From positions 94,066-158,065 of the forward strand of contig NZ_JAMTCP010000009.1 in assembly GCF_024171885.1 (NCBI RefSeq): a DNA stretch of 64,000 bases, read 5' to 3'. Origin of the DNA: Streptoalloteichus tenebrarius. GTDB taxonomy: Bacteria; Actinomycetota; Actinomycetes; Mycobacteriales; Pseudonocardiaceae. The notes beneath the pieces are model-generated. The model worked only from the letters and a program-made list of their open reading frames with translations. It was not told the DNA's origin and searched no databases. The position numbers were made by a program, and so were the translations under genes. Position 1 is the first letter of the stretch. Every line of letters starts with the position of its first letter. Shown here one piece after another: positions 18,324 through 26,428 of this stretch.

Positions 18324-19544
18324 GTGATCATTGATCTGCCAGCGACGACGACCTCGCAGGTCAACAAGAAGCTGGTCGAGCTGCGCGACCAGGGTGGCGC
18401 GGTCGCGCTGGGCCGGGTGCTCACCCTGGTGATCGTCACCGACGACGGCGAGCAGACCGAGGCGGCCGTGGACGCGGCCAACGAGGCGAGCCGCGAGCAC
18501 CCCTGCCGGGTGATCGTGGTCGCCAGGGGTCCGCGCAAGGCCGCCGCCCGGCTGGACGCGCAGATCCGGGTCGGCGGCGACGCCGGGGCCAGCGAGGTGA
18601 TCGTGCTCCGGCTCTACGGCCCGCTGGCCGACGAGGGCGCGAGCTGCGTGGTGCCGCTGCTGCTGCCGGACGCCCCGGTGGTGGCGTGGTGGCCGGGCAA
18701 CGCGCCCGCCGTGCCGTCGGAGGACCCGATCGGGCGACTGGCGACGCGGCGGATCACCGACGCCGCCGCCGAGAAGAACCCGATCAAGGCGCTGGAGACG
18801 CGGCGCGACTCCTACGCCGAGGGCGACACCGACCTGGCGTGGACCCGGCTCACCACGTGGCGGGCGCTGCTGGCCTCCGCGCTGGACCTGCCGCCCTTCG
18901 AGAAGGTGACCTCGGCGACGGTGACCGGCGGGGCCGACTCCCCGTCCACCGACCTGCTGGCCGGCTGGCTCGCCGCCTACCTGGACATCCCGGTCAGCCG
19001 GCGGAAGACGCCGGCGGGCGAGGGCATGCACTCGGTGGTGCTGGAACGCAAGTCCGGTGCGGTGGAGCTGTCGCGTCCGGACGGCAGCGTGGGCACGCTG
19101 ACCCAGCCGGGCCAGCCGCCGCGCCGGGTGGCGCTCCAGCGCAGGGAGAACCGGGACTGCCTGATCGAGGAGCTGCGCCGGCTGGACCCCGACGAGGTCT
19201 ACGACGCGACGCTGCGGGCGCTGCCGAAGGTCAAGCAGGCCCGCACGATCAGCAGGCCGGCGGACCGGGGCGCGGCGAAGGCCGCCGCGAAGACCACGCC
19301 CAAGGCGGGCGCGGCGAAGCCGAAGGCGGCCGGGAAGTCCCGTCGGGCCGTCGCGGCGGCGGCGTCGACCGCGACGTCGGCGAAGGCCACGGCCTCCGCC
19401 CCGGCGGCCTCGGCCGGCAAGGCGGAGCGGAAGTCCGCCAAGTCCGGGGCGAAGTCCACCTCGGAGAAGTCCGCGGGCCGGGGCAAGGCGGCGCCGAAGC
19501 CGGCCAAGCGCTCCGGCAAGAAGGCGAGCGGGGCCCAGCGATGA
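18324..19544 (+). CDS. opcA: Glucose-6-phosphate dehydrogenase assembly protein OpcA, with Lys/Ala-rich tail
   Basis: OpcA is needed for assembly or redox activation of G6PDH (Zwf). Starts VIIDLPATTTSQVNKKLVEL at GTG 18324 with a perfect AGGAGG. The conserved domain runs to about residue 310 (WWPGNAPAVPSEDPIG, DLLAGWLAAYLDIPV, ALQRRENRDCLIEELRRLD). After ALPKVKQARTISRP comes an extra stretch of roughly 95 residues very rich in Lys, Ala, Ser and Pro (histone-H1-like), giving 406 aa against about 300 in mycobacteria. The stop overlaps pgl as ATGA. Confidence 0.93.
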   Translation: MIIDLPATTTSQVNKKLVELRDQGGAVALGRVLTLVIVTDDGEQTEAAVDAANEASREHPCRVIVVARGPRKAAARLDAQIRVGGDAGASEVIVLRLYGPLADEGASCVVPLLLPDAPVVAWWPGNAPAVPSEDPIGRLATRRITDAAAEKNPIKALETRRDSYAEGDTDLAWTRLTTWRALLASALDLPPFEKVTSATVTGGADSPSTDLLAGWLAAYLDIPVSRRKTPAGEGMHSVVLERKSGAVELSRPDGSVGTLTQPGQPPRRVALQRRENRDCLIEELRRLDPDEVYDATLRALPKVKQARTISRPADRGAAKAAAKTTPKAGAAKPKAAGKSRRAVAAAASTATSAKATASAPAASAGKAERKSAKSGAKSTSEKSAGRGKAAPKPAKRSGKKASGAQR

Positions 19545-20317
19545 GCCAGCCCCAGGTCGTGGTGCACGAGACCCCCGAGCTGCTGGCGGCGGCGGTGGCG
19601 GCCCGGCTGGTGACCACGCTGGTCGACGCCCAGGCCGCGCGCGGCGCGGCGTCGCTGGTGCTGACCGGCGGCCGAACGGGGATCGCGGTGCTGGAGCAGC
19701 TCAGGGACTCGCCGGCGCGGGACGCGGTGGACTGGTCGCGCGTCGACCTCTTCTGGGGCGACGAGCGGTTCCTGCCCGCCGGGCACCCCGACCGGAACGA
19801 GACGCAGGCCAGGGAGGCGTTCCTGGACCACGTGCCGGTGGACCCGGCGCGGGTGCACGCGGTGGCGGCCTCCGACGGCCGGTTCGGGGACGACCCGGAC
19901 GCGGCGGCCGCGGCCTACGCCGAGGTGCTGGCCTCGGTGGCGGGGCCGGGTGACCACGGCGGGGTGCCGACGTTCGACGTCTGCCTGCTCGGGGTCGGCG
20001 AGGAGGGGCACACCGCCTCGATCTTCCCCGACTCCCCCGCCGTGCACGAGGCCGAGCGGACGGTGGTGGCGGTGCGCGACTGCCCGAAGCCGCCGCCCAC
20101 CCGGGTCTCGTTGACGCTGCCGGCCATCCGGCAGTCGGCCGAGGTGTGGCTGCTGACCACGGGCACCACCAAGGCGGGACCGGTCGCGATGGCCCTCGGC
20201 GGGGCCGACGAGGTCGAGATCCCGGCGGCGGGCGCGCGCGGCCGGCGGCGCACCCTGTGGCTGCTCGACCGGGCGGCCGCGAGCCGGGTGCCGGGCGCGT
20301 CCCACCCGTCGGCCTGA
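19541..20317 (+). CDS. pgl: 6-Phosphogluconolactonase
   Basis: 258-aa enzyme hydrolysing 6-phosphogluconolactone, the Zwf product. Glucosamine-6-P-isomerase-like fold with DLFWGDERFLPAGHPDRN and LLGVGEEGHTASIFPDSP. ATGA overlap with opcA; last gene of the operon, followed by a hairpin terminator. Called devB in older mycobacterial annotation. Confidence 0.95.
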   Translation: MSQPQVVVHETPELLAAAVAARLVTTLVDAQAARGAASLVLTGGRTGIAVLEQLRDSPARDAVDWSRVDLFWGDERFLPAGHPDRNETQAREAFLDHVPVDPARVHAVAASDGRFGDDPDAAAAAYAEVLASVAGPGDHGGVPTFDVCLLGVGEEGHTASIFPDSPAVHEAERTVVAVRDCPKPPPTRVSLTLPAIRQSAEVWLLTTGTTKAGPVAMALGGADEVEIPAAGARGRRRTLWLLDRAAASRVPGASHPSA

Positions 20318-20328
20318 TCCTCACTCGC

Positions 20329-20368
20329 ACGTGGCGGGTGGTCCGAACTCCCGGACCACCCGCCACGT
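20329..20368 (+). terminator. Terminator of the pentose phosphate operon
   Basis: ACGTGGCGGGTGGTCCG - AACTCC - CGGACCACCCGCCACGT, 17-bp perfect stem, 11 nt after the pgl stop. Confidence 0.88.
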
Positions 20369-20433
20369 CGTTCTCCTCCCGACCTCGGCTCGCCCCCGTT
20401 CGAATCCTCACCTCTCGGCACCGGGAGACCCGG

Positions 20434-20674
20434 ATGAGCATGATCAAGATCGATGTCGATGACGACCTCCTCGCCGAGGCCATGCGCCTGACGGGCGCCG
20501 TCACCAAGGAGGACACCGTGAACCGCGCCCTCGCCGACTACGTCGCCCGACGACGGCGTGCGGCGGCGCGCGCTCGACGACCTGGGGCGCCGGGGGGCGG
20601 CTGGCCAGTTCGACGCGGCCGAGGCGGCCCACCACACCACCAAGGGTCGTCGTCCTGGCGGGAACGAGGCGTGA
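20434..20674 (+). pseudogene. vapB: VapB-family antitoxin, frameshifted
   Basis: N-terminal part MSMIKIDVDDDLLAEAMRL through VNRALADYVARRRR is a clear VapB-type antitoxin (ribbon-helix-helix-like). The usual continuation (ALDDLGRRGAAGQFDAAEAA, then stop TGA 20672) is found one frame away (+1), so a one-base insertion or two-base loss lies near 20555-20572. The N-terminal frame instead runs on into unrelated residues. An RBS-like GGGAGACC precedes the ATG. Confidence 0.72.
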
Positions 20675-20905
20675 TCGAGCGCTACCACATCGCGAGGCAC
20701 CTCAGCGGTGTGGCGGCTGGCTCGTGCCGTCGCCCTGCGCGACTCGGGTTCGACCGCGTCACCTGGGGCCTCGTGCACATCTGCGCTCCGCCCCGGACGG
20801 AGTGCCTGCGGTCAGCGCGCGACCTCGCGGACCGCGACGCGATGGAGGAGACCCTGCGGGACCTGTTCTCCCTGGTAGCAGCGCCCAAGAACGCCTCGAT
20901 CCAGG
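20671..20905 (+). pseudogene. vapC: VapC/PIN-type toxin relic
   Basis: Directly after vapB, GTG 20671 overlaps its original stop, as expected for vapBC. Pieces of a PIN-domain toxin are found in alternating frames: VIERYHIAR, then GTSAVWRLARAVALRD, then FDRVTWGLVHICAPPRTECL and RSARDLADRDAMEETLRDLF. The conserved N-terminal Asp (DTSAVW) has become Gly, and no C-terminal PIN motif follows. The gene is broken by several frameshifts and a 3' deletion. Confidence 0.5.
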
Positions 20906-21778
20906 CCGACAGCGACCATCGGCGAGCAACCAAGACGATCGCCGCGGCGCTCCCCGAGGTCACCGAGCAGGACATTCACTCCCCTCAGCCCTGAGCCCCC
21001 GGTGGCGACCCACAGAAACATGTCGGAATCGGGGGGGATCGTGGCCGTCGCAGCCGCGACAGCCCGGGCGGCCTGCCGTAGTGCCCGTCGGCGGAGTCCA
21101 TCTCCTACCAGAAGACCATGTCCAACAAGCGACGCTGGAGGCCCTCCTCGATCGGTCGCCACCCTCGCGGATCGACCGGTGTCCACGAGGCCGAGGTGGG
21201 GCTGTCCACCGCCGGTCGGGCAGCCTGATGAGGGCGGGATCGCGTTCGAGGAGGGCATCGCGCTCTGTCCGCCATGCCATCGCCTCCGCCTCCCCGTGGT
21301 AGCAGTCGAGCACGCCTACGAGGCGTTGCTGGCGTTAGCCCGTCCGGACCGACCGAACGGTGGCCTGGCCGTTGGGTGAACTGGGCACGTCGCGAAGAAG
21401 CTGGTGATCAAGTCCAGCAAGGACGCCGCCGAGCACGAACAACATGCGCCCATGCCACGCGGGTTGTCGACGCCGGTCAGCGGGCCGGTGAGCAGTTCGA
21501 GTTGGATGCCGCGCTCGGCGTGGTCACTCCCCTCAGCCCTGCCCCCGGGTGCCGACCTGGGAGGTGAACCAGGGCGCGGCGGGCACCGTCCACAGTGGAG
21601 GGAGCCGGGCGTGGTGGCCGGTCTGACCGGAAAGCCGGACAACTGAGCAGGTGACGGACACCCGACACCGGTGACCAGTCGTACGCATGGGCGATAGCGG
21701 GTCACCTGTTCTTGTTGTTTTCGCAGTCAGACGGGGAAACTCCACAGGGCCTGATCGTCACATCTCCGGGAGGCCGCC
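20906..21778. other. Degenerate stretch without a recognised gene
   Basis: Both strands were read; none of the open frames resembles a known family or has a convincing start. It contains two copies of an 18-nt direct repeat TCACTCCCCTCAGCCCTG (20976-20993 and 21524-21541), followed in both cases by similar sequence (CCCCCGG...GACC). Probably decayed DNA. Confidence 0.55.
20976..21541. repeat. 18-nt direct repeats about 530 bp apart
   Basis: TCACTCCCCTCAGCCCTG at 20976-20993 and 21524-21541, similarity extending about 20 nt further with small gaps. Could be left by duplication or excision of an element; no integrase is present. Confidence 0.6.
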
Positions 21779-22168
21779 ATGCCCCTGTCCTCCGCCGTCC
21801 GTGACCGCGTGCGGGCGTTCCTGTCGTCCGAGGAGGAGATCCGCTTCCTGTTCCCGGGCACCGCCGTGTCCGTCGGCACCTCGCTGGGCAGTCTCTTCGG
21901 GATGGCGGGCTATCTGGTGGCCGTCACGGACCGGCGGGTCGTGGTGCTCGCCGGGAGCTGGTTCCGCCGGCACCGGCCGGTCTCGCTGTGGGCGGAGTAC
22001 CCGAGGACGACGGTCCTCGGGCCGGTGGACACCTCCCTGACCCCGACGATCACCCTGGGCGGGCTGGTCCTGGAGGTGGACGAGGAGTACGTCCCGGTGA
22101 TCCGCGCGGCGGACGCCGAACTCGCCGGCGCGGACTGCCTGCCGCCGGACCCGCTCCCCCACCTCTGA
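21779..22168 (+). CDS. Conserved hypothetical protein (PH-like fold suspected)
   Basis: 129-aa protein, ATG 21779 preceded by GGGAGG. N-terminal helix AVRDRVRAFLSSEEEIRFLF, then AVTDRRVVVLAGSWF and a TVLGPVDTSL...LGGLVLEVDEEY sheet pattern that resembles bacterial PH-like domains (the VTDRR..VL signature). No membrane anchor except the short AVSVGTSLGSLFGMAGYLVA segment near residue 30. Function unknown. Confidence 0.65.
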   Translation: MPLSSAVRDRVRAFLSSEEEIRFLFPGTAVSVGTSLGSLFGMAGYLVAVTDRRVVVLAGSWFRRHRPVSLWAEYPRTTVLGPVDTSLTPTITLGGLVLEVDEEYVPVIRAADAELAGADCLPPDPLPHL

Positions 22169-22219
22169 GGGGCGCGGGACAGACCAGAGCGCCGACGTGG
22201 TCCTGGCGGCCAGGACCCG

Positions 22220-22792
22220 TCAGGGGCTGAGGTCGGCCGGGTCGAACGTGACGGGAAGAGGAGAGGCGGTGACGGTGACCCGCTCACCCGGCTTCGCCTC
22301 GACCTCGGGCACGTAGCGACCGTGCACGAGCGCGTGCGCCGCGAACCGGCATTCGCCCCACGGCCCGAACTCCACCGACCGCAGGAAGGGAATGCCGGCG
22401 GCCGCGAACGCCGCGACCTTGTCCCGGCGGTTCTTACTGGTGTTGCCCGGAGACCAGACCTCGACCACGAGGCGGACGGCGTCGGGGTGGGTGTTGGTTT
22501 CCTCTCCCCACTCGTTGACGACCATGACGTCGGGGATGACACGGTTGCGTCCCTCGATGCTGATCCGGCGGCGACGCCCTGAAGGACGGGGAGACCAGGC
22601 GTCGCGCGGACGGCATCCCGGAGCAGCACGAACAGTTCCCCGACCGCGTACTGGTGCCGCTTGGACGGTGTCGGGCCGATCTCGTAGCAACCCCACAGGA
22701 GTTTAAGCCGACGCCCGTCCACGGATTGGTCGGTGGCAAGCCTCTCCGCGACGGTGTGCGGCCCGAGCGGGCGATGTGCAGGGGGCGCTCAT
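22220..22792 (-). pseudogene. Uma2-family (DUF820) restriction-endonuclease-like gene, frameshifted
   Basis: Two parts of a PD-(D/E)XK Uma2 protein lie in different frames. N-terminal part: HRPLGPHTVAERLATDQS, VDGRRLKLLWGCYEIGPTPS, KRHQYAVGELFVLLRDAV (22780 down to about 22573). C-terminal part: ISIEGRNRVIPDVMVVNEWG, VRLVVEVWSPGNTSKNRRDK (catalytic PD...EVxS core) and SVEFGPWGECRF, ending at 22220. One base is missing in GGATC near 22572. A second shift in a C-run next to the only upstream ATG (22792) removes the start. Usually such genes have unknown function and are frequent in actinomycetes. Confidence 0.68.
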
Positions 22793-22841
22793 GTGCCGCT
22801 CCGCTCCCTCACCTCGGACCGAGGGTCGCCCGGTGGGCGGG

Positions 22842-23120
22842 TCATTCCCCGGAGTCGTCCCCGGCGGGCCGCTGGGCGACCTGGCGCAGCCCGGCGACGC
22901 GGCGGGCCGCCCTGGCCGCCGCGCGCGCGGACAGCTCGGCCACGACCGCCGCGAGCCGGTGCGGGTCGAGGGCGCTCGCGCCGGGCCCGAACTCGACGTC
23001 GCACACCGCGCCGCCCGCGCCGACGCGCACGGCGACCGCCCCGTCCGCGCTGCGCGCCCACGCGCTGATCCGGTCCATCGCGTCGTCCCTCCACGCCGTT
23101 CGGTCCCGCACCCCGAGCAT
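22842..23120 (-). CDS. YbaB/EbfC-like small protein
   Basis: About 92-aa protein (MLGVRDRTAWRDDAMDRISA). The central strand pattern RSADGAVAVRVGAGGAVCDVEF and the helical C-terminus (LAAVVAELSARAAARAARRV) match actinobacterial YbaB/EbfC-like proteins that sit next to ESX/WXG-type or unknown genes. It is the second gene after the 23189-23881 gene on the minus strand, 68 nt away. DNA binding is a family-level suggestion only. Confidence 0.6.
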   Translation of the reverse strand: MLGVRDRTAWRDDAMDRISAWARSADGAVAVRVGAGGAVCDVEFGPGASALDPHRLAAVVAELSARAAARAARRVAGLRQVAQRPAGDDSGE

Positions 23121-23188
23121 GGCGGATCTCGCTGGTGTCCTTCGAGGCCCTGACGGGGACTTTGCGCGGATCGTGCGGCGATTCACGT

Positions 23189-23881
23189 TCAGCGCCGGAA
23201 GAACCCCGGTTGTTGGGCGAAGTCGTTGACGATTCTCATACCGACGCGGTGGTCCAGCCGGGAGCCGTCGGCGAAGTGCCAGACGAGGCGGAACTTCTCC
23301 AGGGTGCGCGGCGCGTCGGCGATCTCGACGCCGCGCAGCGCGTCGGCGGCCCCCGCCCACTCCGGCTCCTCACCGGGTCCGGCCTTCGCCACGCCGGTCT
23401 CCCCCTGGCGGTCCGCCGCGCCGTCCCGGGAGATCAGGTCGCGGCCCATGTCCAGCACCCGGCGGCCGACGGCGAGGCCGGTCTCGCCGATCTCCCTGGC
23501 GGCGCCGGCCAGACCCGTCCGGTCGGCCAGCACGAGGAGGCGCTGATCGGTGAGCGCGACGACGGAGCGCCCGGCCGCCGCCCTGGTGAACCCGACGGCC
23601 AGGCAGTCGGGGCGGTCGCCGTGGACCTCGCCGTTGGGCTCGCGGGAGGCCTCCCCCGAGGCGTCGTCGGCGATCACCGCCACCGCGACGCTCGCCGCGG
23701 CCTTCGCCGTCCGGAAGGCGGTCCGCCCGATGCCCTGGACGAAACCGAGGGCGTTGTTCTCCCTGCCGTCCTTCGCCAGTCCCGGCACGCGGAACCTGGG
23801 GCGGTGCAACGGAAGCCGCAGGGACCAGACGACCCGTTCGCCGGGGCGCAGGAACCTCTCGATCTCGTTGTGGTCGGCCAC
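23189..23881 (-). CDS. Conserved hypothetical protein
   Basis: 230-aa soluble protein from GTG 23881 (GGGTGAGG upstream). Starts ADHNEIERFLRPGERVVWSL; the middle has a short hydrophobic stretch (AFRTAKAAASVAVAVIADD) and VVALTDQRLLVLADRTGLAG, a VTDxRLLVL-type strand pair seen in PH-like domains. C-terminus EKFRLVWHFADGSRLDHRVG. No catalytic motif recognised. Likely co-transcribed with the YbaB-like gene downstream. Confidence 0.65.
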   Translation of the reverse strand: MADHNEIERFLRPGERVVWSLRLPLHRPRFRVPGLAKDGRENNALGFVQGIGRTAFRTAKAAASVAVAVIADDASGEASREPNGEVHGDRPDCLAVGFTRAAAGRSVVALTDQRLLVLADRTGLAGAAREIGETGLAVGRRVLDMGRDLISRDGAADRQGETGVAKAGPGEEPEWAGAADALRGVEIADAPRTLEKFRLVWHFADGSRLDHRVGMRIVNDFAQQPGFFRR

Positions 23882-24187
23882 GCCTCACCCTTCTCCATCA
23901 CCGGACGCGGGGACCAGTGTCCCAGCCCGCCGTGCGAGCCCGGCGGCGACACCGGGCCGGCCGGCCCCCGTGGATCATGACAGTCGTCCCGGCGGCCGGA
24001 GACCCGAACGAGCGAACCATTTCCTGACGCGAACACGACTTTCGGGGGTTGTCCCACCGGCTGGGCGGGGACACGGCCATGGCGGTGACCGTGTGCCGCT
24101 CCGCTCGCGATTAACCACCCGGACGAAGTACCTTTACCTCCGTCGTTCGAGTGGCAGGAGGTAGCGGTCCTGGTCGCTCACGAGCTG

Positions 24188-25435
24188 TTGACGGGCCAAC
24201 CGGCCGGTTCCGCCCCGCTCGTGCCCCGGCAGCGTGGGCGTTCCCCGGCGCGCGTTCCCTGGTGGCGCCGGGTGTTGCGGCCTTTGGGCCGGTGGCGGTC
24301 CCACGCGTGGGACGCGGGCGCCATCCTGCTGGCCGCGGCCGACCTGGTGCTGTCGATCGGCGACCCCCAGACCGACGTCCCGCCCTACGCCCACGTGATG
24401 TCGTGGGTCGCGTGCGCGGCCCTGGTGCTGCGCCGACGGTTCCCCCGTCTGGTGCTGGCGATCTGCGTGCCCGGTCTGCTGGTCGGCTACGCGCTCGTGG
24501 CGGCGGAGGTCGCGCTCTACACCGTGAGCCGGCGCCGCCCCTTCGGCTGGCAGGTCGTCGTCGGCTGTCTGGCCGTGTGGGCGTCGTCGTTCGTCCTGTG
24601 GCCCCTGCCCACGTTCCTGGAGCTGTCGCTGCACGAGGTGCTCGGCCGGTTCCTCTACGGCGGGCTCCAGGCGCTGGCCCCGTTCGCGCTCGGCCTGTTG
24701 ATGCGCACCAGGACCGAGCTGTCCCACCGCGTCCGCGAGCTGGCCGAGGGGCGCGAGCGGGAGAAACGCCTGCACGCGCACGCGGTGCTCGCGCAGGAAC
24801 GCACCCGGTTGGCCCGCGAGATGCACGACGTGGTCTCGCACCAGGTCACGCTGATCGCCATGCAGGCCGGCGCGCTCCAGTCCTGCACGCCGGACGACGA
24901 GGCGCGGGAGGTCGCCGGCACCATCCGCCAGCTCAGCGTCCGCACGCTGGAGGAGCTGCGCCAGATGGTCGGCGTGCTCAGGGTGACCGCGCTGGACGCC
25001 GAGGCCGCCTCGCACCCCGGGTTGAACGACCTGCCCGAGCTGGTCGCCAACAGTGGCGTCCCGGTCGAGCTGACCCTGGGCGCCCTGCCCGACCCCGTGC
25101 CGGCCCCGCTGGCCACCGCGGCCTACCGCACGGTGCAGGAGGCGTTGACCAACGTCCGCAAGCACGCGCCGGGAGCGACGGCGTCGGTGCTGCTCGACGT
25201 GCGCGAGGACCACCTGACCGTCGAGGTCCGCAACGGCAACCCCTCGACGACCGCCCCGCCGCCGCCCGCGTTCCCCTCGGGCGGCCACGGCCTGGTCGGG
25301 CTGCGGGAACGCGCCGAGCTGCTCGGCGGCGACTTCCGGGCCGACCGCACCGAGGACGGCGGCTTCGTCGTCGTGGCCCGCCTCCCGCTGGGCGGCGCGG
25401 GGGTCCCCGGTCAGGGCCGTCAGGGCCAGTCCTGA
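24188..25435 (+). CDS. Sensor histidine kinase, DesK/NarL-type (orphan)
   Basis: About 415-aa membrane sensor kinase. Five or six hydrophobic segments (residues about 42-165), a linker helix, the HisKA_3 dimerisation motif ERTRLAREMHDVVSHQVTLI with phosphorylated His, and a HATPase domain (N-box AYRTVQEALTNVRKHAPGA, G-box GHGLVGLRERAELLGG). No response regulator gene is next to it. Start uncertain: TTG 24188 is used here, but the only good Shine-Dalgarno (AGGAGG, 24156-24161) fits an in-frame CTG at 24170, and no ATG/GTG is in frame. Confidence 0.88.
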   Translation: MTGQPAGSAPLVPRQRGRSPARVPWWRRVLRPLGRWRSHAWDAGAILLAAADLVLSIGDPQTDVPPYAHVMSWVACAALVLRRRFPRLVLAICVPGLLVGYALVAAEVALYTVSRRRPFGWQVVVGCLAVWASSFVLWPLPTFLELSLHEVLGRFLYGGLQALAPFALGLLMRTRTELSHRVRELAEGREREKRLHAHAVLAQERTRLAREMHDVVSHQVTLIAMQAGALQSCTPDDEAREVAGTIRQLSVRTLEELRQMVGVLRVTALDAEAASHPGLNDLPELVANSGVPVELTLGALPDPVPAPLATAAYRTVQEALTNVRKHAPGATASVLLDVREDHLTVEVRNGNPSTTAPPPPAFPSGGHGLVGLRERAELLGGDFRADRTEDGGFVVVARLPLGGAGVPGQGRQGQS

Positions 25436-25479
25436 CCGCCCGCGTCCCCGCCGCCCGACATCGCCCTGAGAACGCCGGC

Positions 25480-25510
25480 GGCCCCGGACGGCGCGTTCGC
25501 CGCCGGGGCC
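25480..25510. terminator. Terminator between histidine kinase and rbpA
   Basis: GGCCCCGG-A-CGGCG / CGCCG-CCGGGGCC hairpin with a CGTT loop and one bulged A, between convergent genes. Confidence 0.7.
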
Positions 25511-25566
25511 ACCGGGTCACTCTCGATCATCGCGGGACGACGGCCAGCCGTCGGTCCCGCGCCGTC

Positions 25567-25908
25567 TCACTCGCCCCGCTGGGCGCGGAGCTTGGCGAGG
25601 GCCTCCTCCAGGATCGCCTCGCCGTCGGCGTCGCTGCGCCGCTCCTTCACGTACGCCAGGTGCGTCTTGTACGGCTCGTTGCGCGGCGGGTCCGGCGGAC
25701 TCTCCTGGTCCTTGCCGGCGGGCAGCCCGCAGCGCGGGCAGTCCCACAGCTCGGGCTCCTCCGCGTCGAGCGCGAACGACGGACGCACCTCGTGCCCGTT
25801 GGCGCACCAGTACGAGACCCGGCGCCGGGGCGCGGACTCCCCGCGCTCGGACTCGCCCATCGGGCCCGCGCCGACCCGGGTCCCGCGGATCGCGTTACCA
25901 CCAGCCAT
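25567..25908 (-). CDS. rbpA: RNA polymerase-binding protein RbpA
   Basis: 113-aa actinobacterial transcription factor that binds the principal sigma factor and core RNA polymerase and stabilises open complexes. N-terminal tail with Arg residues (AGGNAIRGTRVGAGPMGESE), the Zn-ribbon-like core domain (YWCANGHEVRPSF, LWDCPRCGLPAG), then basic linker and the sigma-interacting C-terminus (KTHLAYVKERRSDADGEAIL, EEALAKLR). All key parts present and length is typical. In mycobacteria rbpA lies elsewhere (Rv2050); here it is next to secG. Confidence 0.95.
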   Translation of the reverse strand: MAGGNAIRGTRVGAGPMGESERGESAPRRRVSYWCANGHEVRPSFALDAEEPELWDCPRCGLPAGKDQESPPDPPRNEPYKTHLAYVKERRSDADGEAILEEALAKLRAQRGE

Positions 25909-25968
25909 CGACCCTCACACCCCCACCAGGTGGTCTTGCCCCAAGGTTCGTCGAAGTCGCGGACCTGC

Positions 25969-26202
25969 TCAGCTCACCTTGAGCAACAGCCCGACGCCCA
26001 CCGCGGAGATCACCCAGATGGCCGCCACGAACAGCGTCAGCCGGTCCAGGTTCTTCTCCACCACGGTCGAGCCGGACAGGCTCGACTGCATGCCCCCGCC
26101 GAAGAGCGAGGACAGCCCGCCGCCGCGACCGCGGTGCAGCAAGACCAGCAGCACCAGCAGGACGCTGGACGCGATCAGACAGATCTGCAGGAAAAGCTTC
26201 AT
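25969..26202 (-). CDS. secG: Preprotein translocase subunit SecG
   Basis: 77-aa two-helix membrane protein of the SecYEG channel. First hydrophobic helix MKLFLQICLIASSVLLVLLV, the conserved loop RGRGGGLSSLFGGGMQSSL, STVVEKNLDRLT, then the second helix. ATG 26202 follows GAGGGTTGAGG; a TTG two codons upstream is not needed. The gap to tpiA holds a strong terminator, so secG has its own promoter, although gap-pgk-tpiA-secG is a conserved order. Confidence 0.95.
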   Translation of the reverse strand: MKLFLQICLIASSVLLVLLVLLHRGRGGGLSSLFGGGMQSSLSGSTVVEKNLDRLTLFVAAIWVISAVGVGLLLKVS

Positions 26203-26373
26203 CCTCAACCCTCGCTGTCAGGCGGTCGACGTCACAGACTACCCGGTCGGTGGTCGCCGCTGAACCATGAGTCGATCTTCGGGAGCGGATCCCGGGCCGC
26301 TCGACCCTCCGCCACGACACCAACTTAGCGTCTCCGACGGACAACGGAGCGCAGTGGCCCCGACGAACGAGAA

Positions 26374-26421
26374 CCCCGTCGTCCGGTCGGCCCCTCGGGT
26401 GGGGCCGACCGGACGACGGGG
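26374..26421 (-). terminator. Terminator of the gap-pgk-tpiA operon
   Basis: CCCCGTCGTCCGGTCGGCCC(C) - TCGGGT - and its full complement: 21-bp perfect stem just after the tpiA stop. Confidence 0.92.
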
Positions 26422-26428
26422 TCGGGGG

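Noticed and set aside
20960..21313. Minus-strand frame starting MLDCYHGEAEAMAWRTERD
   Set aside because: No recognisable domain, rapidly becomes Arg/Pro-rich; in a degenerate region.
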